NCBI RefSeq assembly: GCF_034048115.1
Contig: NZ_CP139145.1
Coordinates: 1 to 64,000 of the forward strand
DNA from: Pseudarthrobacter sp. IC2-21
GTDB taxonomy: Bacteria; Actinomycetota; Actinomycetes; Actinomycetales; Micrococcaceae
DNA: 64,000 nt
Reading direction: 5' to 3'
The notes below the pieces were generated by a model. It ran no database searches. It was not told the origin of the DNA and saw only the letters and a list, made by a program, of their open reading frames with translations. The position numbers and the translations under genes are program-made. Position 1 is the stretch's first letter. The number at the start of each line of letters is the position of its first letter. Below are positions 25,970 to 35,010 of the stretch, in pieces.

Positions 25970-27298
25970 CTAGCGCACCAGGCAGGGCCGCTTCGGGTCG
26001 AAGGACCAGCCGTCCACGTAATACTGCATGCCGATGCTGTCGTCCCGGGCGTCCAGTCCGTGCTGCAGGTACAGCTCGTGCGCCTTGTCCAGTGCAGCGC
26101 GGTCCAGTTCGATGCCCAGCCCGGGAGCGGAGGGCACCGAGATGGCGCCGTCCCTAATCTGCAGCGGGTTCTTGGTCAGCCCCTGGCCGTCCTGCCAGAT
26201 CCAGTGCGTGTCCAGTGCGGTGATCTCGCCCGGCGCGGCCGCACCGGTGTGGGTGAACATGGCCAGCGAGATGTCGAAGTGGTTGTTCGAGTGCGATCCC
26301 CAGGTCAGCCCGAACTCGTTGCACAGCTGCGCCACCCGGACCGATCCGGACATGGTCCAGAAGTGCGGGTCCGCCAGCGGAATGTCCACGGCGTTGCTGC
26401 GGACGGCGTGCGACATCTCGCGCCAGTCCGTGGCGATCATGTTGGTGGCCGTCTTCAGGCCCGTGGCGCGGCGGAATTCGGCCATGACCTCGCGGCCGGA
26501 GAACCGGCCTTCGGCACCGCACGGATCCTCGGCGTACGCCACAGCACCCTGCATCCGCTTGCCCAGCCGGATGGCCTCCTCCAGGAGCCAGCCGCCGTTC
26601 GGATCAAGGGTGACCCGGGCCTCCGGGAAACGCTCGTGCAGCGCGGTAACCACATCCACTTCGTCGTCCCCGGACAGCACGCCGCCCTTGAGCTTGAAGT
26701 CGCTGAAGCCATACCGCTCCTGCGCGGCTTCGGCCAGGGCCACCACCGCTTCGGGCGTCATGGCCTCCTGCCGGCGGAGCTTTTCCCACCGGTCCGACGG
26801 CGCGTCCTCCACCAGGTACGGCAGGTCGGTCCGGGCGTGGTCTCCAATAAAGAAGAGGTAGCCGAGCATGGGCACCGACGTGCGCTGCTGCCCGTCACCG
26901 AGCAGCTCCGCGACGGGAACGTCCAGGAACTGGCCGTGCAGGTCCAGCAGGGCAGATTCGACGGCGGTGACTGCGTGGACCGTGGTGCGCAGGTCGAACG
27001 TCTGCAGGCCGCGGCCGTCGGCGTCGCGGTCTGCGAATTCCGCGGCAACTTCCCGCAGCAGGGAACGGTAGCGCGCCACCGGCTTGCCGCTGATCAGCGC
27101 CCCGGCTTCCTCGATGGTGGCCTTGATCTTCTCGCCGCCGGGCACTTCGCCCAGGCCGGTGCGCCCGTCCGAGTCGGTCATGATGACCACGTTGCGGGTA
27201 AAGAACGGGCCGTGCGCGCCGCTGAGGTTCATCAGCATGCTGTCGTGGCCGGCCACCGGGACAACCTCCACGCGGGCAACAGTGGGCTGGGTGCTCAT
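25970..27298 (-). CDS. gudD: glucarate dehydratase
   Basis: Enolase-superfamily dehydratase (442 residues) converting D-glucarate to 5-keto-4-deoxy-D-glucarate. The N-terminus has the glucarate-group [27 protein letters not shown]. Barrel motifs are [13 protein letters not shown] (Lys base), [29 protein letters not shown] and [15 protein letters not shown] with the catalytic His. Length is normal. The ATG at 27298 overlaps the stop of the upstream aldehyde dehydrogenase (ATGA), so the two are coupled. Pathway: product to kdgD, then 2,5-dioxovalerate dehydrogenase to 2-oxoglutarate. Confidence 0.94.
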   Translation of the reverse strand: MSTQPTVARVEVVPVAGHDSMLMNLSGAHGPFFTRNVVIMTDSDGRTGLGEVPGGEKIKATIEEAGALISGKPVARYRSLLREVAAEFADRDADGRGLQTFDLRTTVHAVTAVESALLDLHGQFLDVPVAELLGDGQQRTSVPMLGYLFFIGDHARTDLPYLVEDAPSDRWEKLRRQEAMTPEAVVALAEAAQERYGFSDFKLKGGVLSGDDEVDVVTALHERFPEARVTLDPNGGWLLEEAIRLGKRMQGAVAYAEDPCGAEGRFSGREVMAEFRRATGLKTATNMIATDWREMSHAVRSNAVDIPLADPHFWTMSGSVRVAQLCNEFGLTWGSHSNNHFDISLAMFTHTGAAAPGEITALDTHWIWQDGQGLTKNPLQIRDGAISVPSAPGLGIELDRAALDKAHELYLQHGLDARDDSIGMQYYVDGWSFDPKRPCLVR

Positions 27299-28902
27299 GC
27301 GTTGACCTCCGCATCTGCGGCAACCACAGTGCCGTCGACCCGCCGGTTGAGCTGCCACGGATTCTCATCCTGCAGCGGAGCCGGCAGCAGTTCCGGGGGG
27401 AGGTTCTGGTAGGCCACCGGCCGGAGGAACCTGTTGATGGCGAGGGTGCCCACGGAGGTGGTGCGGGAATCCGAGGTGGCCGGGAAGGGTCCGCCGTGGA
27501 CCATGGCGTGGCCCACTTCGACGCCGGTGGGCCAGCCGTTCACGATGATGCGCCCCACTTTCTGCTCGAGCGCGGGAATCAGGGGTGCCGCCGTCGCGTA
27601 ATCCGCCTCGGTAAGCTGCAGCGACGCGGTGAGCTGGCCCTCGAGCCGGCCGATGGCGTCCAGCAGTTCCGCGGTGGACGAGTAGCGGATCACCAGCGAT
27701 GCTGCGCCGAAGATCTCCTGGTGCAGCACGTGGTTGGTGACAAAGTCCCGGACCTGCGTGCCGAAAATGGCGGGGGCGGGGGCGTTCTCGGTGGGACCCG
27801 GAGTGCCCTGCCCAACGACGGTGACGCCATCGGCCGAACCAAGGGCTTCGGCGCCGGCGTTCCAGGATCCCGCGATTCCCTCGGTGAGCATCGTTTGTCC
27901 CGCGCAGGCGGAAACGGCGCGGCCGACGGCGGCAGCAAGTTTGTCACCCAGCTCACCTGCGGGGGCGAACAGGAGTCCGGGGGAGGTGCAGAGCTGGCCT
28001 GAGCTTCCGGTCACGGCAGCGACATAGGCGGCGGCCAGAGCATCGATCTGTTCGGCGGAGCCGCTGAGGGCACCCTCGAACACAAAGACGGGATTCAGCG
28101 AGGACATTTCGGCGTACACGGGAATCGGTTCGGGCCGGGCGGCGGCGGTGCGCATCAGCGCGATGCCGGCGGACTGGGATCCGGTGAAGCCCACGGCCTT
28201 GATGGCGGGGTCGGCCACGAGGGCCTGGCCAATGCTGCTGCCGGGGCCGTAGATCAGGGAGAAGACGCCGGGGTGCAGGCCGGCATCGGCAACCGCTTTG
28301 GCGATGGCGTGGCCCACCAGTTCGCCGGTGCCGGGGTGGGCGTTATGGGCCTTGAACACCACCGGGCAGCCGGCGGCGAGGGCGGACGCGGTGTCGCCGC
28401 CCGACGTCGAGAAGGCCAGGGGGAAGTTGCTCGCGCCGAACACGGCCACCGGACCGAGCGGGATCTGGCGCTGGCGGATGTCAGCGCGGGGCATCGGTGT
28501 GCGGTCCGGGATGGCGGGGTCGATGCGGACGCCGCGGTGATCGCCCTGGCGGACCACGTTGGCGAAGAGCCGCAGCTGCCCGGTGGTGCGGGCGCGTTCG
28601 CCGGTCAGCCGGGCGGCAGGCAGGCCGGTTTCCTGGCCGGCCCGGACGATCAGTTCATCGCCGATGGCCTCAATGTTGTCCGCAACGGCGTCCAGGAACG
28701 CCGCGTGAGCTGCGGGATCCAGCGTGCTGAACGAGGGGTAGGCAGCCGCGGCGGCGGAGGTCGCCGTCGTGAGCTGATCCTCGGTGATCAGCGAGTACGC
28801 GGGCTCGAGCTGTTCGTTGGTGGCGGGGTTGAAGCCGAAGGCTGTTGTGCCGCCGCCGACGACGGCCTGGCCGGCGATGAGGGAATGTCCGGTGAGTGTC
28901 AC
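27295..28902 (-). CDS. 2,5-dioxovalerate (alpha-ketoglutarate semialdehyde) dehydrogenase
   Basis: NADP-type aldehyde dehydrogenase (535 residues from GTG 28902, which has AAGGAG upstream). It belongs to the long KGSADH group with [39 protein letters not shown], the [11 protein letters not shown] catalytic Glu region and the nucleophilic Cys in [10 protein letters not shown]. It oxidises 2,5-dioxopentanoate to 2-oxoglutarate, the last step of glucarate breakdown. The gene starts close to the stop of the kdgD remnant at 28928, so the ancestral operon was kdgD-KGSADH-gudD. Confidence 0.92.
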   Translation of the reverse strand: MTLTGHSLIAGQAVVGGGTTAFGFNPATNEQLEPAYSLITEDQLTTATSAAAAAYPSFSTLDPAAHAAFLDAVADNIEAIGDELIVRAGQETGLPAARLTGERARTTGQLRLFANVVRQGDHRGVRIDPAIPDRTPMPRADIRQRQIPLGPVAVFGASNFPLAFSTSGGDTASALAAGCPVVFKAHNAHPGTGELVGHAIAKAVADAGLHPGVFSLIYGPGSSIGQALVADPAIKAVGFTGSQSAGIALMRTAAARPEPIPVYAEMSSLNPVFVFEGALSGSAEQIDALAAAYVAAVTGSSGQLCTSPGLLFAPAGELGDKLAAAVGRAVSACAGQTMLTEGIAGSWNAGAEALGSADGVTVVGQGTPGPTENAPAPAIFGTQVRDFVTNHVLHQEIFGAASLVIRYSSTAELLDAIGRLEGQLTASLQLTEADYATAAPLIPALEQKVGRIIVNGWPTGVEVGHAMVHGGPFPATSDSRTTSVGTLAINRFLRPVAYQNLPPELLPAPLQDENPWQLNRRVDGTVVAADAEVNA

Positions 28903-28927
28903 TGTGGTTACTCCTTGGAGTGGGGGA

Positions 28928-29077
28928 TCAGGAGATGGTGGCGATGAGGGTTTTGAGGTCCGCCAGGTTCTGTAGCGGCGGGCGGACACCGCCGACCGGG
29001 CGGCCGATGACGTCCAGTCCGCCCTTGACGATGGACACAGAGTAGCCCTTCACGCGGTCGCGGATGTCCAGGTACGG
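28928..29077 (-). pseudogene. 3' remnant of an ancestral 5-dehydro-4-deoxyglucarate dehydratase gene
   Basis: Fifty codons ending in TGA at 28928-28930 read [20 protein letters not shown] and continue with [14 protein letters not shown] to the stop. They align directly with the C-terminus of the intact kdgD next door ([20 protein letters not shown], then VRPPLQDL). Similarity stops abruptly at about 29077, marking a breakpoint. The remnant sits exactly where kdgD is expected, just upstream of the dehydrogenase gene. It has no start and cannot be functional. Confidence 0.9.
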
Positions 29078-29099
29078 AGTCGGGCCCCTGATGACGGGC

Positions 29100-29140
29100 C
29101 CGGAGGGGCGGCGGTTTCCTCGTGAAGACCGCCCCTCCGG
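29100..29140 (-). terminator. inverted repeat after kdgD
   Basis: CCGGAGGGGCGG (29100-29111) pairs with CCGCCCCTCCGG (29129-29140), lying 4 bp past the kdgD stop at 29144. There is no U-tract; a second small inverted repeat (GGGCCC pair, 29083-29100) lies in the breakpoint zone. Confidence 0.6.
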
Positions 29141-29143
29141 CGG

Positions 29144-30094
29144 TCAGGCGGAGTGCGCCGCGGCCAATGTGGCCGACCGGATTCCGGCGGCGTCGACCAG
29201 CGTTGTCAGGTCGGCGATGTCCTGCTCAGTCAGGTCTTGGAGCGGCGGGCGAACGAATCCACCATCGCGTCCCACGGCTTTCAGCCCGCCCTTGACGATG
29301 GAGACGCCGTAGCCCTTGACCCGGTCACGGATTTCCAGATATGGGAGCACGAAGCGGTTAAGTTTCTCGGTGACGGCTGCGTGGTCTTGGTTCCGGACAT
29401 CGCGGTAGAAGTCCAGCGCAAACTCCGGGACGAAGTTGTACATCGCCGAAGAATAGGTGCTCATTCCCAGCTGTAGTAGCGGCAGGGCAAAGGTCTCTGC
29501 CGTGGGAAGGCCGCCGAGGTAGAACAGACGGTCCCCGTTCTTTGAGTAGACCTTAGTCAGGTGCTCGATGTCGCCAGTTGCGTCCTTGAACCCGATGAAG
29601 TTCTCATGGCGTTCGGAGAGGCGGGCCACGGTGTCTGCCGAGTAGATGGCATTGGCGCGGTTGTAGACGATTACGCCGATGTCGGTGCTCGAGCATATGG
29701 TCGAGACGTGGCGTTCCAAGCCGGCCTGATCGCATTCAGTCAGGTAAGGAGGCAGAAGCAATAAGCCTTCTGCGCCCGCTGATTCCGCGTCCTTGGCGTT
29801 TTGGACGGCCTGCCCGGTCGCCCCGCCAGCGGAGGCTAGCACCGGGACCCGTGAGCCGGCTTCTTCGACCGCCATACGGACGACCCGGGCGTTTTCCTCG
29901 ATTGAAAGGCTGAACCCCTCACCGGTCCCGCCCGCGGCGAAGAGGCCAGCTACATCAAAACTGGACTGCCAGTCCAGATGTTCACGGTACTTCTTTTCGT
30001 CGACGTTCAGCTCCGCGTCGAAAGCGGTCACGGGGAAGGACAGCAAGCCATCTTTGAGCTTGGCGGCGAGTTCCTGGGGTGCGTATTGGGCCAC
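29144..30094 (-). CDS. kdgD: 5-dehydro-4-deoxyglucarate dehydratase
   Basis: A 316-residue DapA-superfamily TIM barrel that dehydrates and decarboxylates 5-keto-4-deoxyglucarate to 2,5-dioxovalerate. The Schiff-base lysine lies in FIGFKDATGD, the partner tyrosine in IGVIVYNRANAIY, and the substrate loop in AAGGTGEGFSL. Length is normal. The base composition is visibly less GC-rich than gudD and the dehydrogenase gene, and this copy lies beyond the breakpoint that truncated the older kdgD. It therefore appears to be an incoming replacement that keeps the pathway complete. Confidence 0.93.
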   Translation of the reverse strand: MAQYAPQELAAKLKDGLLSFPVTAFDAELNVDEKKYREHLDWQSSFDVAGLFAAGGTGEGFSLSIEENARVVRMAVEEAGSRVPVLASAGGATGQAVQNAKDAESAGAEGLLLLPPYLTECDQAGLERHVSTICSSTDIGVIVYNRANAIYSADTVARLSERHENFIGFKDATGDIEHLTKVYSKNGDRLFYLGGLPTAETFALPLLQLGMSTYSSAMYNFVPEFALDFYRDVRNQDHAAVTEKLNRFVLPYLEIRDRVKGYGVSIVKGGLKAVGRDGGFVRPPLQDLTEQDIADLTTLVDAAGIRSATLAAAHSA

Positions 30095-30284
30095 GGTTCA
30101 TTGTCCTTTGCGGTGTGCGCCCGGCGGGCACAATTAGAATGGTTCTCCACCACCGTATGAACGCTTTTGATACTTGTCCAAGCCAATTATTGTATGGATT
30201 GATACTTAAAAGGTATTCTCCGGAGTTGCGCCTATGAGGTCCAACGTCGAAGTCCTCTGCGAAAGTGCCAGCGCCCGTGCGAAG

Positions 30285-31184
30285 CTACTGCACAGGAGGG
30301 CCCGCAAACCGGCGCGATAAGAGATCCAGTACCCTTTCGAGAGCAGGATTCCCGGACCCCCTCTTCCAGACGGCCTGAAGTTCCACAGGGTTTTCCCGAC
30401 CGCCCCGGAACGGAAGATAGCTCACGCCCTGGTATCCCATAACCTTCGTCGATTCCGGAACCATGGCGATTCCGTGACCCCCGGCGACCAGAGCGATGAT
30501 CGTGAGGATCTGGCTGGCAGTGTGGGCGACCAGGTCGCTGCTTGTCGGCACCTCGCGGACCGTTAGATCGTAGAAATATCGGGCCTTGATCGGCGAATGC
30601 ATGACCATGGCTTCGGAGGCGACGTCTTCTGGCGTCAGAGGCCGGTCCAGCGCACACAATCTGTGTCCGGCCGGCACTGCGACGACGAGGGCCTCCCTGC
30701 CGACGGTCATGGCCTCGAAGACGCGGGAGTCTACGGGTGGTCGCCCCAGTCCCAGATCAATCTGGCCCATCTCGAGGGCGTTGAGTTGTTCGCTGGTGAC
30801 CATTTCGCGAAGGTCGATGGAAATACCGACCAGTTCCGTGGATATCTCAGCTAGCAGCTTGCCGAGCAATCCGAAGCTAGATCCTGCGGTGAACCCGATG
30901 CGAATCAGACCCAGTGAGCCAGCCGCAATGCGCCGAGCCAATTCGGGTGCGCTCTCGGCGTGGGCCAGAAGGCTACGCGCTTCGGCCAGGAACGCCTTAC
31001 CGGCCGGAGTGAGTACCACTTGGCGGTTGTCCCGGGTGAAGAGCAGAACCTTGATGTCCTTTTCCAGTTTCTGGATCTGTCGGCTCAGCGGGGGCTGCGT
31101 CATGTCCAGTCGCTCGGCAGCCCTGCCGAAATGGAGTTCTTCGGCCACGGCGACAAAGGCGCGCAGCTGGTCCAGTGAATACAT
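30285..31184 (-). CDS. LysR-family transcriptional regulator
   Basis: A 299-residue regulator from ATG 31184 (GTG 12 bp upstream is possible). The N-terminal winged helix-turn-helix is canonical: MYSLDQLRAFVAVAEELHFGRAAERLDMTQPPLSRQIQKLE. The effector domain starts near residue 90 (IRIGFTAGSSFGLL). It is divergent from ridA across about 245 bp, the usual LysR arrangement, so it probably regulates the ridA-ABC-M24 unit and perhaps kdgD behind it. The ligand is unknown. Confidence 0.92.
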   Translation of the reverse strand: MYSLDQLRAFVAVAEELHFGRAAERLDMTQPPLSRQIQKLEKDIKVLLFTRDNRQVVLTPAGKAFLAEARSLLAHAESAPELARRIAAGSLGLIRIGFTAGSSFGLLGKLLAEISTELVGISIDLREMVTSEQLNALEMGQIDLGLGRPPVDSRVFEAMTVGREALVVAVPAGHRLCALDRPLTPEDVASEAMVMHSPIKARYFYDLTVREVPTSSDLVAHTASQILTIIALVAGGHGIAMVPESTKVMGYQGVSYLPFRGGRENPVELQAVWKRGSGNPALERVLDLLSRRFAGPPVQ

Positions 31185-31430
31185 AGTGTGGGTCACATTA
31201 CCACCGAAAAAACTCGACGTTTCAAGGTGGCGACCGTCCCGGTCATGATGCTGGACAAAGGAACGTTCAAATGTTTAACTCTGTTCGTTGCTTCCACCCC
31301 TCCCCTCCCGCCAGGTTCGAAACCCTGCTTTTACACCTGGTCGAAGCACACTCTCTTTGCCTGAATCTGTCTACCCGGTTGAGCGGGGACTGAGGATCAG
31401 GCAAGCCAACCACTGAAATGGATAAATCTT

Positions 31431-31895
31431 ATGAATCCCGAAATCACCTCGCGCCTGTCTGACCTGGAACTGCAACTGCCGCAGGCCTCCTTGCCCAAGT
31501 ACGCGTATGAAGCCACCACCCGGTGGGGAGGCCTGCTGTTTGTTTCCGGGCAGATTCCCCGTCGCGATGGAGTGATCGAATTTACCGGAACCATGGACCC
31601 CGAAAAGGACATAAATATCGGGGTCCGCGCGGCTGAACTCTGTGCACTGAATATCCTGGCCCAGGTGGAAGCGGCCGTCGGGCTGGAAAACGTTGACCGA
31701 CTTCTTAAGCTCAACGGCTATGTGGCCAGTTCCAGCGATTTCTTTGATCAGCCCTTGGTTATCGACGGGGCATCAAAGCTTCTTCGCTCGGTGCTAGGCG
31801 AGGCGGGCGGGCATTCCAGGACGGCGCTCGGCGTTCGCATGCTTCCCGCCAATTCGATGGTCGAGATTGAGGCGCTGTTTGGGCTCCGGGAGTAG
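31431..31895 (+). CDS. RidA-family protein (YjgF/YER057c/UK114)
   Basis: A 154-residue member of the RidA superfamily, which hydrolyses reactive enamines/imines or acts in catabolic deamination. The conserved GGLLFVSGQIPRRDG strand, the VDRLLKLNGYVASSSDF segment, and HSRTALGVRMLP with the arginine expected for carboxylate binding are present, as is the late glutamate (VEIEALFG). The N-terminal extension and the GQIP region place it in the YjgH-like or Rid4-7 groups rather than archetypal RidA; this is tentative. It is first in line with an ABC importer, suggesting processing of an imported nitrogen compound. Confidence 0.86.
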   Translation: MNPEITSRLSDLELQLPQASLPKYAYEATTRWGGLLFVSGQIPRRDGVIEFTGTMDPEKDINIGVRAAELCALNILAQVEAAVGLENVDRLLKLNGYVASSSDFFDQPLVIDGASKLLRSVLGEAGGHSRTALGVRMLPANSMVEIEALFGLRE

Positions 31896-32124
31896 ATCGC
31901 GACCGGAAGTCCGGCTTAACACCCGCCGCGGCCAATGTCTCAAGCGGGCGGGAGTTCGATACCTTTTGGGTCATGAAAGATGCTAAATAAGTTCTAGACA
32001 GGTATTGTTAAGTCCCCAATACTGGATCAAACGAGAACATCGAATCTTCCCGCCTGATAGTCCGAAATGCCGCTGCGACCATGGCAACGGGAATAGGACC
32101 CCCATTTTGTTTGAGAGGAATACC

Positions 32125-32973
32125 GTGAAGCAAGCAACGGTCAATGAGGACCGGCCCCCGCAGATCGAAAGTCCGCTGAAGGTCCAGCGCCCGGATGCCC
32201 GTAAGAAGCCGCTCTCCACTATCCTGCTGAACCCAGCGGTCAAGGCCATCCTCGGCTTGGCGATGATGCTGGCACTGTGGGAAGTCGTGGTCCGCATCTT
32301 CAAGATGCCGAAATTCCTGTTGGTTGGTCCGCTGGCGGCCTTTGAAGAACTCGCCGAACGCCCGCTGTTCTATCTGGAACACAGCTGGATCACCATGCAG
32401 GAGGCCTTGGCGGGCTTCGCATTGGGCGCGGCCTTGGGCATCGTCTGCGGAGCGGTGCTCTTTTATGTGCCGTTCGTCAGGCATTTCCTTTACCCGACGT
32501 TGATTGCCATCGACACCATCCCCAAGGTGGCATTGGCACCGTTGTTCATCGTCTGGTTCGGTTTCGGCTTCGAATCCAAGGCTTTCGTATCGATGGCCAT
32601 CGCTTTTTTCCCATTGGTCATCAACACCTTCGACGGGCTGTCCTCGGTCCCCAACGAACTCCGGGAGCTGGCAAAGATCAACAAGGCCAGCCGTTTCATG
32701 CAGATGACGAAGATCGAGTTCATTTACGCTTTGCCCAACCTGTTTACCGGCATGAAGATCTCTATCTCCATGGCAGTGGGCGGCGCAGTTGTCGGCGAGT
32801 TCATTGCCGGCTCCTCGGGGCTCGGGCACATCGTGCTGCTGGCCAACAGTCAAGTGAACTTGGCCTCCATGTTCGCTGCCTTTATGGTTCTGGCGACGAT
32901 CTCGCTGCTCTTGTTCCTCTTTATAGACCAGCTGGGCAAGAAGCTGCTGCCTTGGCGCGACGCAGGCAAGTAA
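32125..32973 (+). CDS. ABC transporter permease (SsuC/TauC/NMT1-associated type)
   Basis: A 282-residue inner-membrane permease of the nitrate/sulfonate/taurine/thiamine-precursor family. The start is set at GTG 32125 with GAGAGGAA upstream; the longer in-frame reading begins in a non-conserved leader. It has about six helices. The EAA-type loop contacting the ATPase reads NELRELAKINKASRFMQMTKIEFIYALPNLFTGMKI. It forms an importer with the lipoprotein and ATPase that follow. The substrate is not specified by the sequence. Confidence 0.9.
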   Translation: MKQATVNEDRPPQIESPLKVQRPDARKKPLSTILLNPAVKAILGLAMMLALWEVVVRIFKMPKFLLVGPLAAFEELAERPLFYLEHSWITMQEALAGFALGAALGIVCGAVLFYVPFVRHFLYPTLIAIDTIPKVALAPLFIVWFGFGFESKAFVSMAIAFFPLVINTFDGLSSVPNELRELAKINKASRFMQMTKIEFIYALPNLFTGMKISISMAVGGAVVGEFIAGSSGLGHIVLLANSQVNLASMFAAFMVLATISLLLFLFIDQLGKKLLPWRDAGK

Positions 32974-33053
32974 AACCACTCTGATTGTCGTTATTTGAAC
33001 TCCCCCTGATTTTGACTGCAGCCCCCAGGCTGCGAACCGGAAAGGCTCACACA

Positions 33054-34121
33054 ATGAATGCGAAAGAAACGATCAAGAAGGCCCTCGGCAAGTCAGTGGC
33101 CGCCACCGCTGTGCTCGGTTTTGGTCTTGGCCTGGCGGGATGCGGTTCCGGGGCCAACGGTGCGGAGGGACTTAAAAAGGTCTCCATGATGACCGACGTT
33201 GCCTTCCTGCCCAAGCACGCTCCGTTCTTCTCGGCCGTCAAACAGGGTTTCTTCAAGGAAGAGGGAATCGACCTCGAATTGCTTCCGGGCTCGGGTTCCA
33301 ACAACACGGTTGTGGCAGTGAACACCGGCAAGGTGGACTTCGGCTGGGCGGACTTCGGTGTCACTGTGCTGAACCAAGGCAAGGGAATGGGTGTCAAGCA
33401 AGTTGCCCTGGTTCAAGCCACAGACGCATATGCGACAGTGGCCTTGCCCGAAAGCGGGATCAAGTCGTGGGGAGATCTGAAGGGGAAGAAGGTGGCAACC
33501 GAGGGCGCCGGGGCGATGACCGCCATGTGGCCGCTGGCCATGCAAAAAGCAGGGCTCACCGAAGGTGACGTGACTGTCGTTCACGCGGCCAGCGAAGCGA
33601 AGATTCCCGGACTGCTGGCCAATCAGTGGGATGCCAACCTGGCACTCTTCGTTTCCGACGGCCCGGTGCTGGTCGGCATGGGCAAAGACCCGGTCATTCT
33701 GAAGTGGGGAGACCTCGGTTTCCACTTGTACGGCAATGGAATCGTGGCCAGTGACGAAAAAATCGCCAAGGACCCCGAGTTGGTCAAGAGCTTTAACCGC
33801 GCCATGACCAAGGGATTCTTGTGGTCCTGCCAGAACCAGGAACAGGCGGCAGCAGACCTTATGGAAAAGGTTAGTGGATTCGATCCGGCGGCAGTGAAAA
33901 ACGCCCTCGACGGCCAGTGCAGCCTGACCTGGACGGAAGAGAACGAGGCCACAGGATTCGGGGCGATGAGCGATGCCGGGGTGGCCAAGTCCATCGATAC
34001 GGCGGCCACCTACCTCGGCTTGCAAAACTCAGCACTCAAGCCCTCCGACGTGTACACCAACGATTTTGTTGAACCCATCAAGAAAGACACCAAAATTGCA
34101 TTGCCGGGTAAGGACTCCTAA
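33054..34121 (+). CDS. ABC transporter substrate-binding lipoprotein (NMT1/SsuA-like)
   Basis: A 355-residue exported lipoprotein. The lipobox LAGC follows a basic start and hydrophobic stretch (GKSVAATAVLGFGLGLAGC). The periplasmic-binding fold of the NMT1/THI5-like family shows early FLPKHAPFFSAVKQGFFKEEGIDLELLPGSGS and a middle LKGKKVATEGAG hinge region. ATG 33054 is chosen because it gives the proper signal sequence. It captures a small aromatic, sulfonate, pyrimidine-like or amino compound for the permease and ATPase; I cannot narrow it further. Confidence 0.9.
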   Translation: MNAKETIKKALGKSVAATAVLGFGLGLAGCGSGANGAEGLKKVSMMTDVAFLPKHAPFFSAVKQGFFKEEGIDLELLPGSGSNNTVVAVNTGKVDFGWADFGVTVLNQGKGMGVKQVALVQATDAYATVALPESGIKSWGDLKGKKVATEGAGAMTAMWPLAMQKAGLTEGDVTVVHAASEAKIPGLLANQWDANLALFVSDGPVLVGMGKDPVILKWGDLGFHLYGNGIVASDEKIAKDPELVKSFNRAMTKGFLWSCQNQEQAAADLMEKVSGFDPAAVKNALDGQCSLTWTEENEATGFGAMSDAGVAKSIDTAATYLGLQNSALKPSDVYTNDFVEPIKKDTKIALPGKDS

Positions 34122-34182
34122 CCGTGCATCGGATACAAAAAGCAACTGCTGAAATCGACGGATGCGCCGGAAAGGAATCATC

Positions 34183-34962
34183 ATGAGCACTAGCGCTGTC
34201 ATTGAAGTCAAAGACGTGGGCATGACCTACAAAACCAGGGATGGCCGGTTCCATACGGCCCTCGAAGGCTGCAACTTTGATGTTGCTCCCGGGGAATTCG
34301 TCTCGGTCGTCGGACAATCAGGTAGCGGAAAGACCACTCTGCTTCGAATCATCTCCGGGCTCATTTCTAACACCTCGGGTGAGGTCTTGCTCAAGGGTAA
34401 AGACGTCTCGTCGGCATTGCGTGAACTGGCGATGGTCTTCCAAGCGCCGGTGCTCCTGCCCTGGCGGAATAACTTGGACAATGTACTGCTACCGATGGAG
34501 TTCAGGAAAGCAGTGACCCCGGATGTCAAAGCGTACGCACGTGAATTGTTGGAGATGGCTGGGCTGGGAGATCAAGCAACAAAGTTCTCCTACGAACTTA
34601 GCGGTGGCATGCAGCAGCGGGTGGCCATCTGCCGGGCTTTGGTGTCCCGCCCCGACATCCTGCTTATGGACGAGCCGTTTGGTGCGCTCGATGCCATGAC
34701 CCGAGACACGCTCAACTTCGAGCTTCAGCGCATTTGGCACGAAACAAAGCAGAGCGTACTGTTCGTGACCCACAGTATCCCCGAAGCGATCTGGTTGGCG
34801 GACCGGGTCATTGTCGTCGGCGACCGTCCCGGGCGCATTGTGGCCGACATTAAGATCGACATTCCCCGGCTGCGGACCCGCGAACACCGGTACTCACCGG
34901 AATTCGGCATTTATGAGCGCCAAATCGAAGCCCTGATCGGCACACCCGGAGCCATCAGCTAG
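34183..34962 (+). CDS. ABC transporter ATP-binding protein
   Basis: A 259-residue ATPase of the SsuB/TauB group, from ATG 34183 with GGAAAGGAATC upstream. Walker A GQSGSGKTT, Q-loop VFQAPVLLPWRNN, signature YELSGGMQQR, Walker B ILLMDEPFGALDAMTRD and the H-switch FVTHSI are all intact. It energises the importer encoded just upstream and lies 62 bp after the lipoprotein stop. Confidence 0.94.
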   Translation: MSTSAVIEVKDVGMTYKTRDGRFHTALEGCNFDVAPGEFVSVVGQSGSGKTTLLRIISGLISNTSGEVLLKGKDVSSALRELAMVFQAPVLLPWRNNLDNVLLPMEFRKAVTPDVKAYARELLEMAGLGDQATKFSYELSGGMQQRVAICRALVSRPDILLMDEPFGALDAMTRDTLNFELQRIWHETKQSVLFVTHSIPEAIWLADRVIVVGDRPGRIVADIKIDIPRLRTREHRYSPEFGIYERQIEALIGTPGAIS

Positions 34963-35010
34963 ACCTTGGCGCAACTACCCGGCTCTAACCACAACGAAGA
35001 ACCGAAAGGC

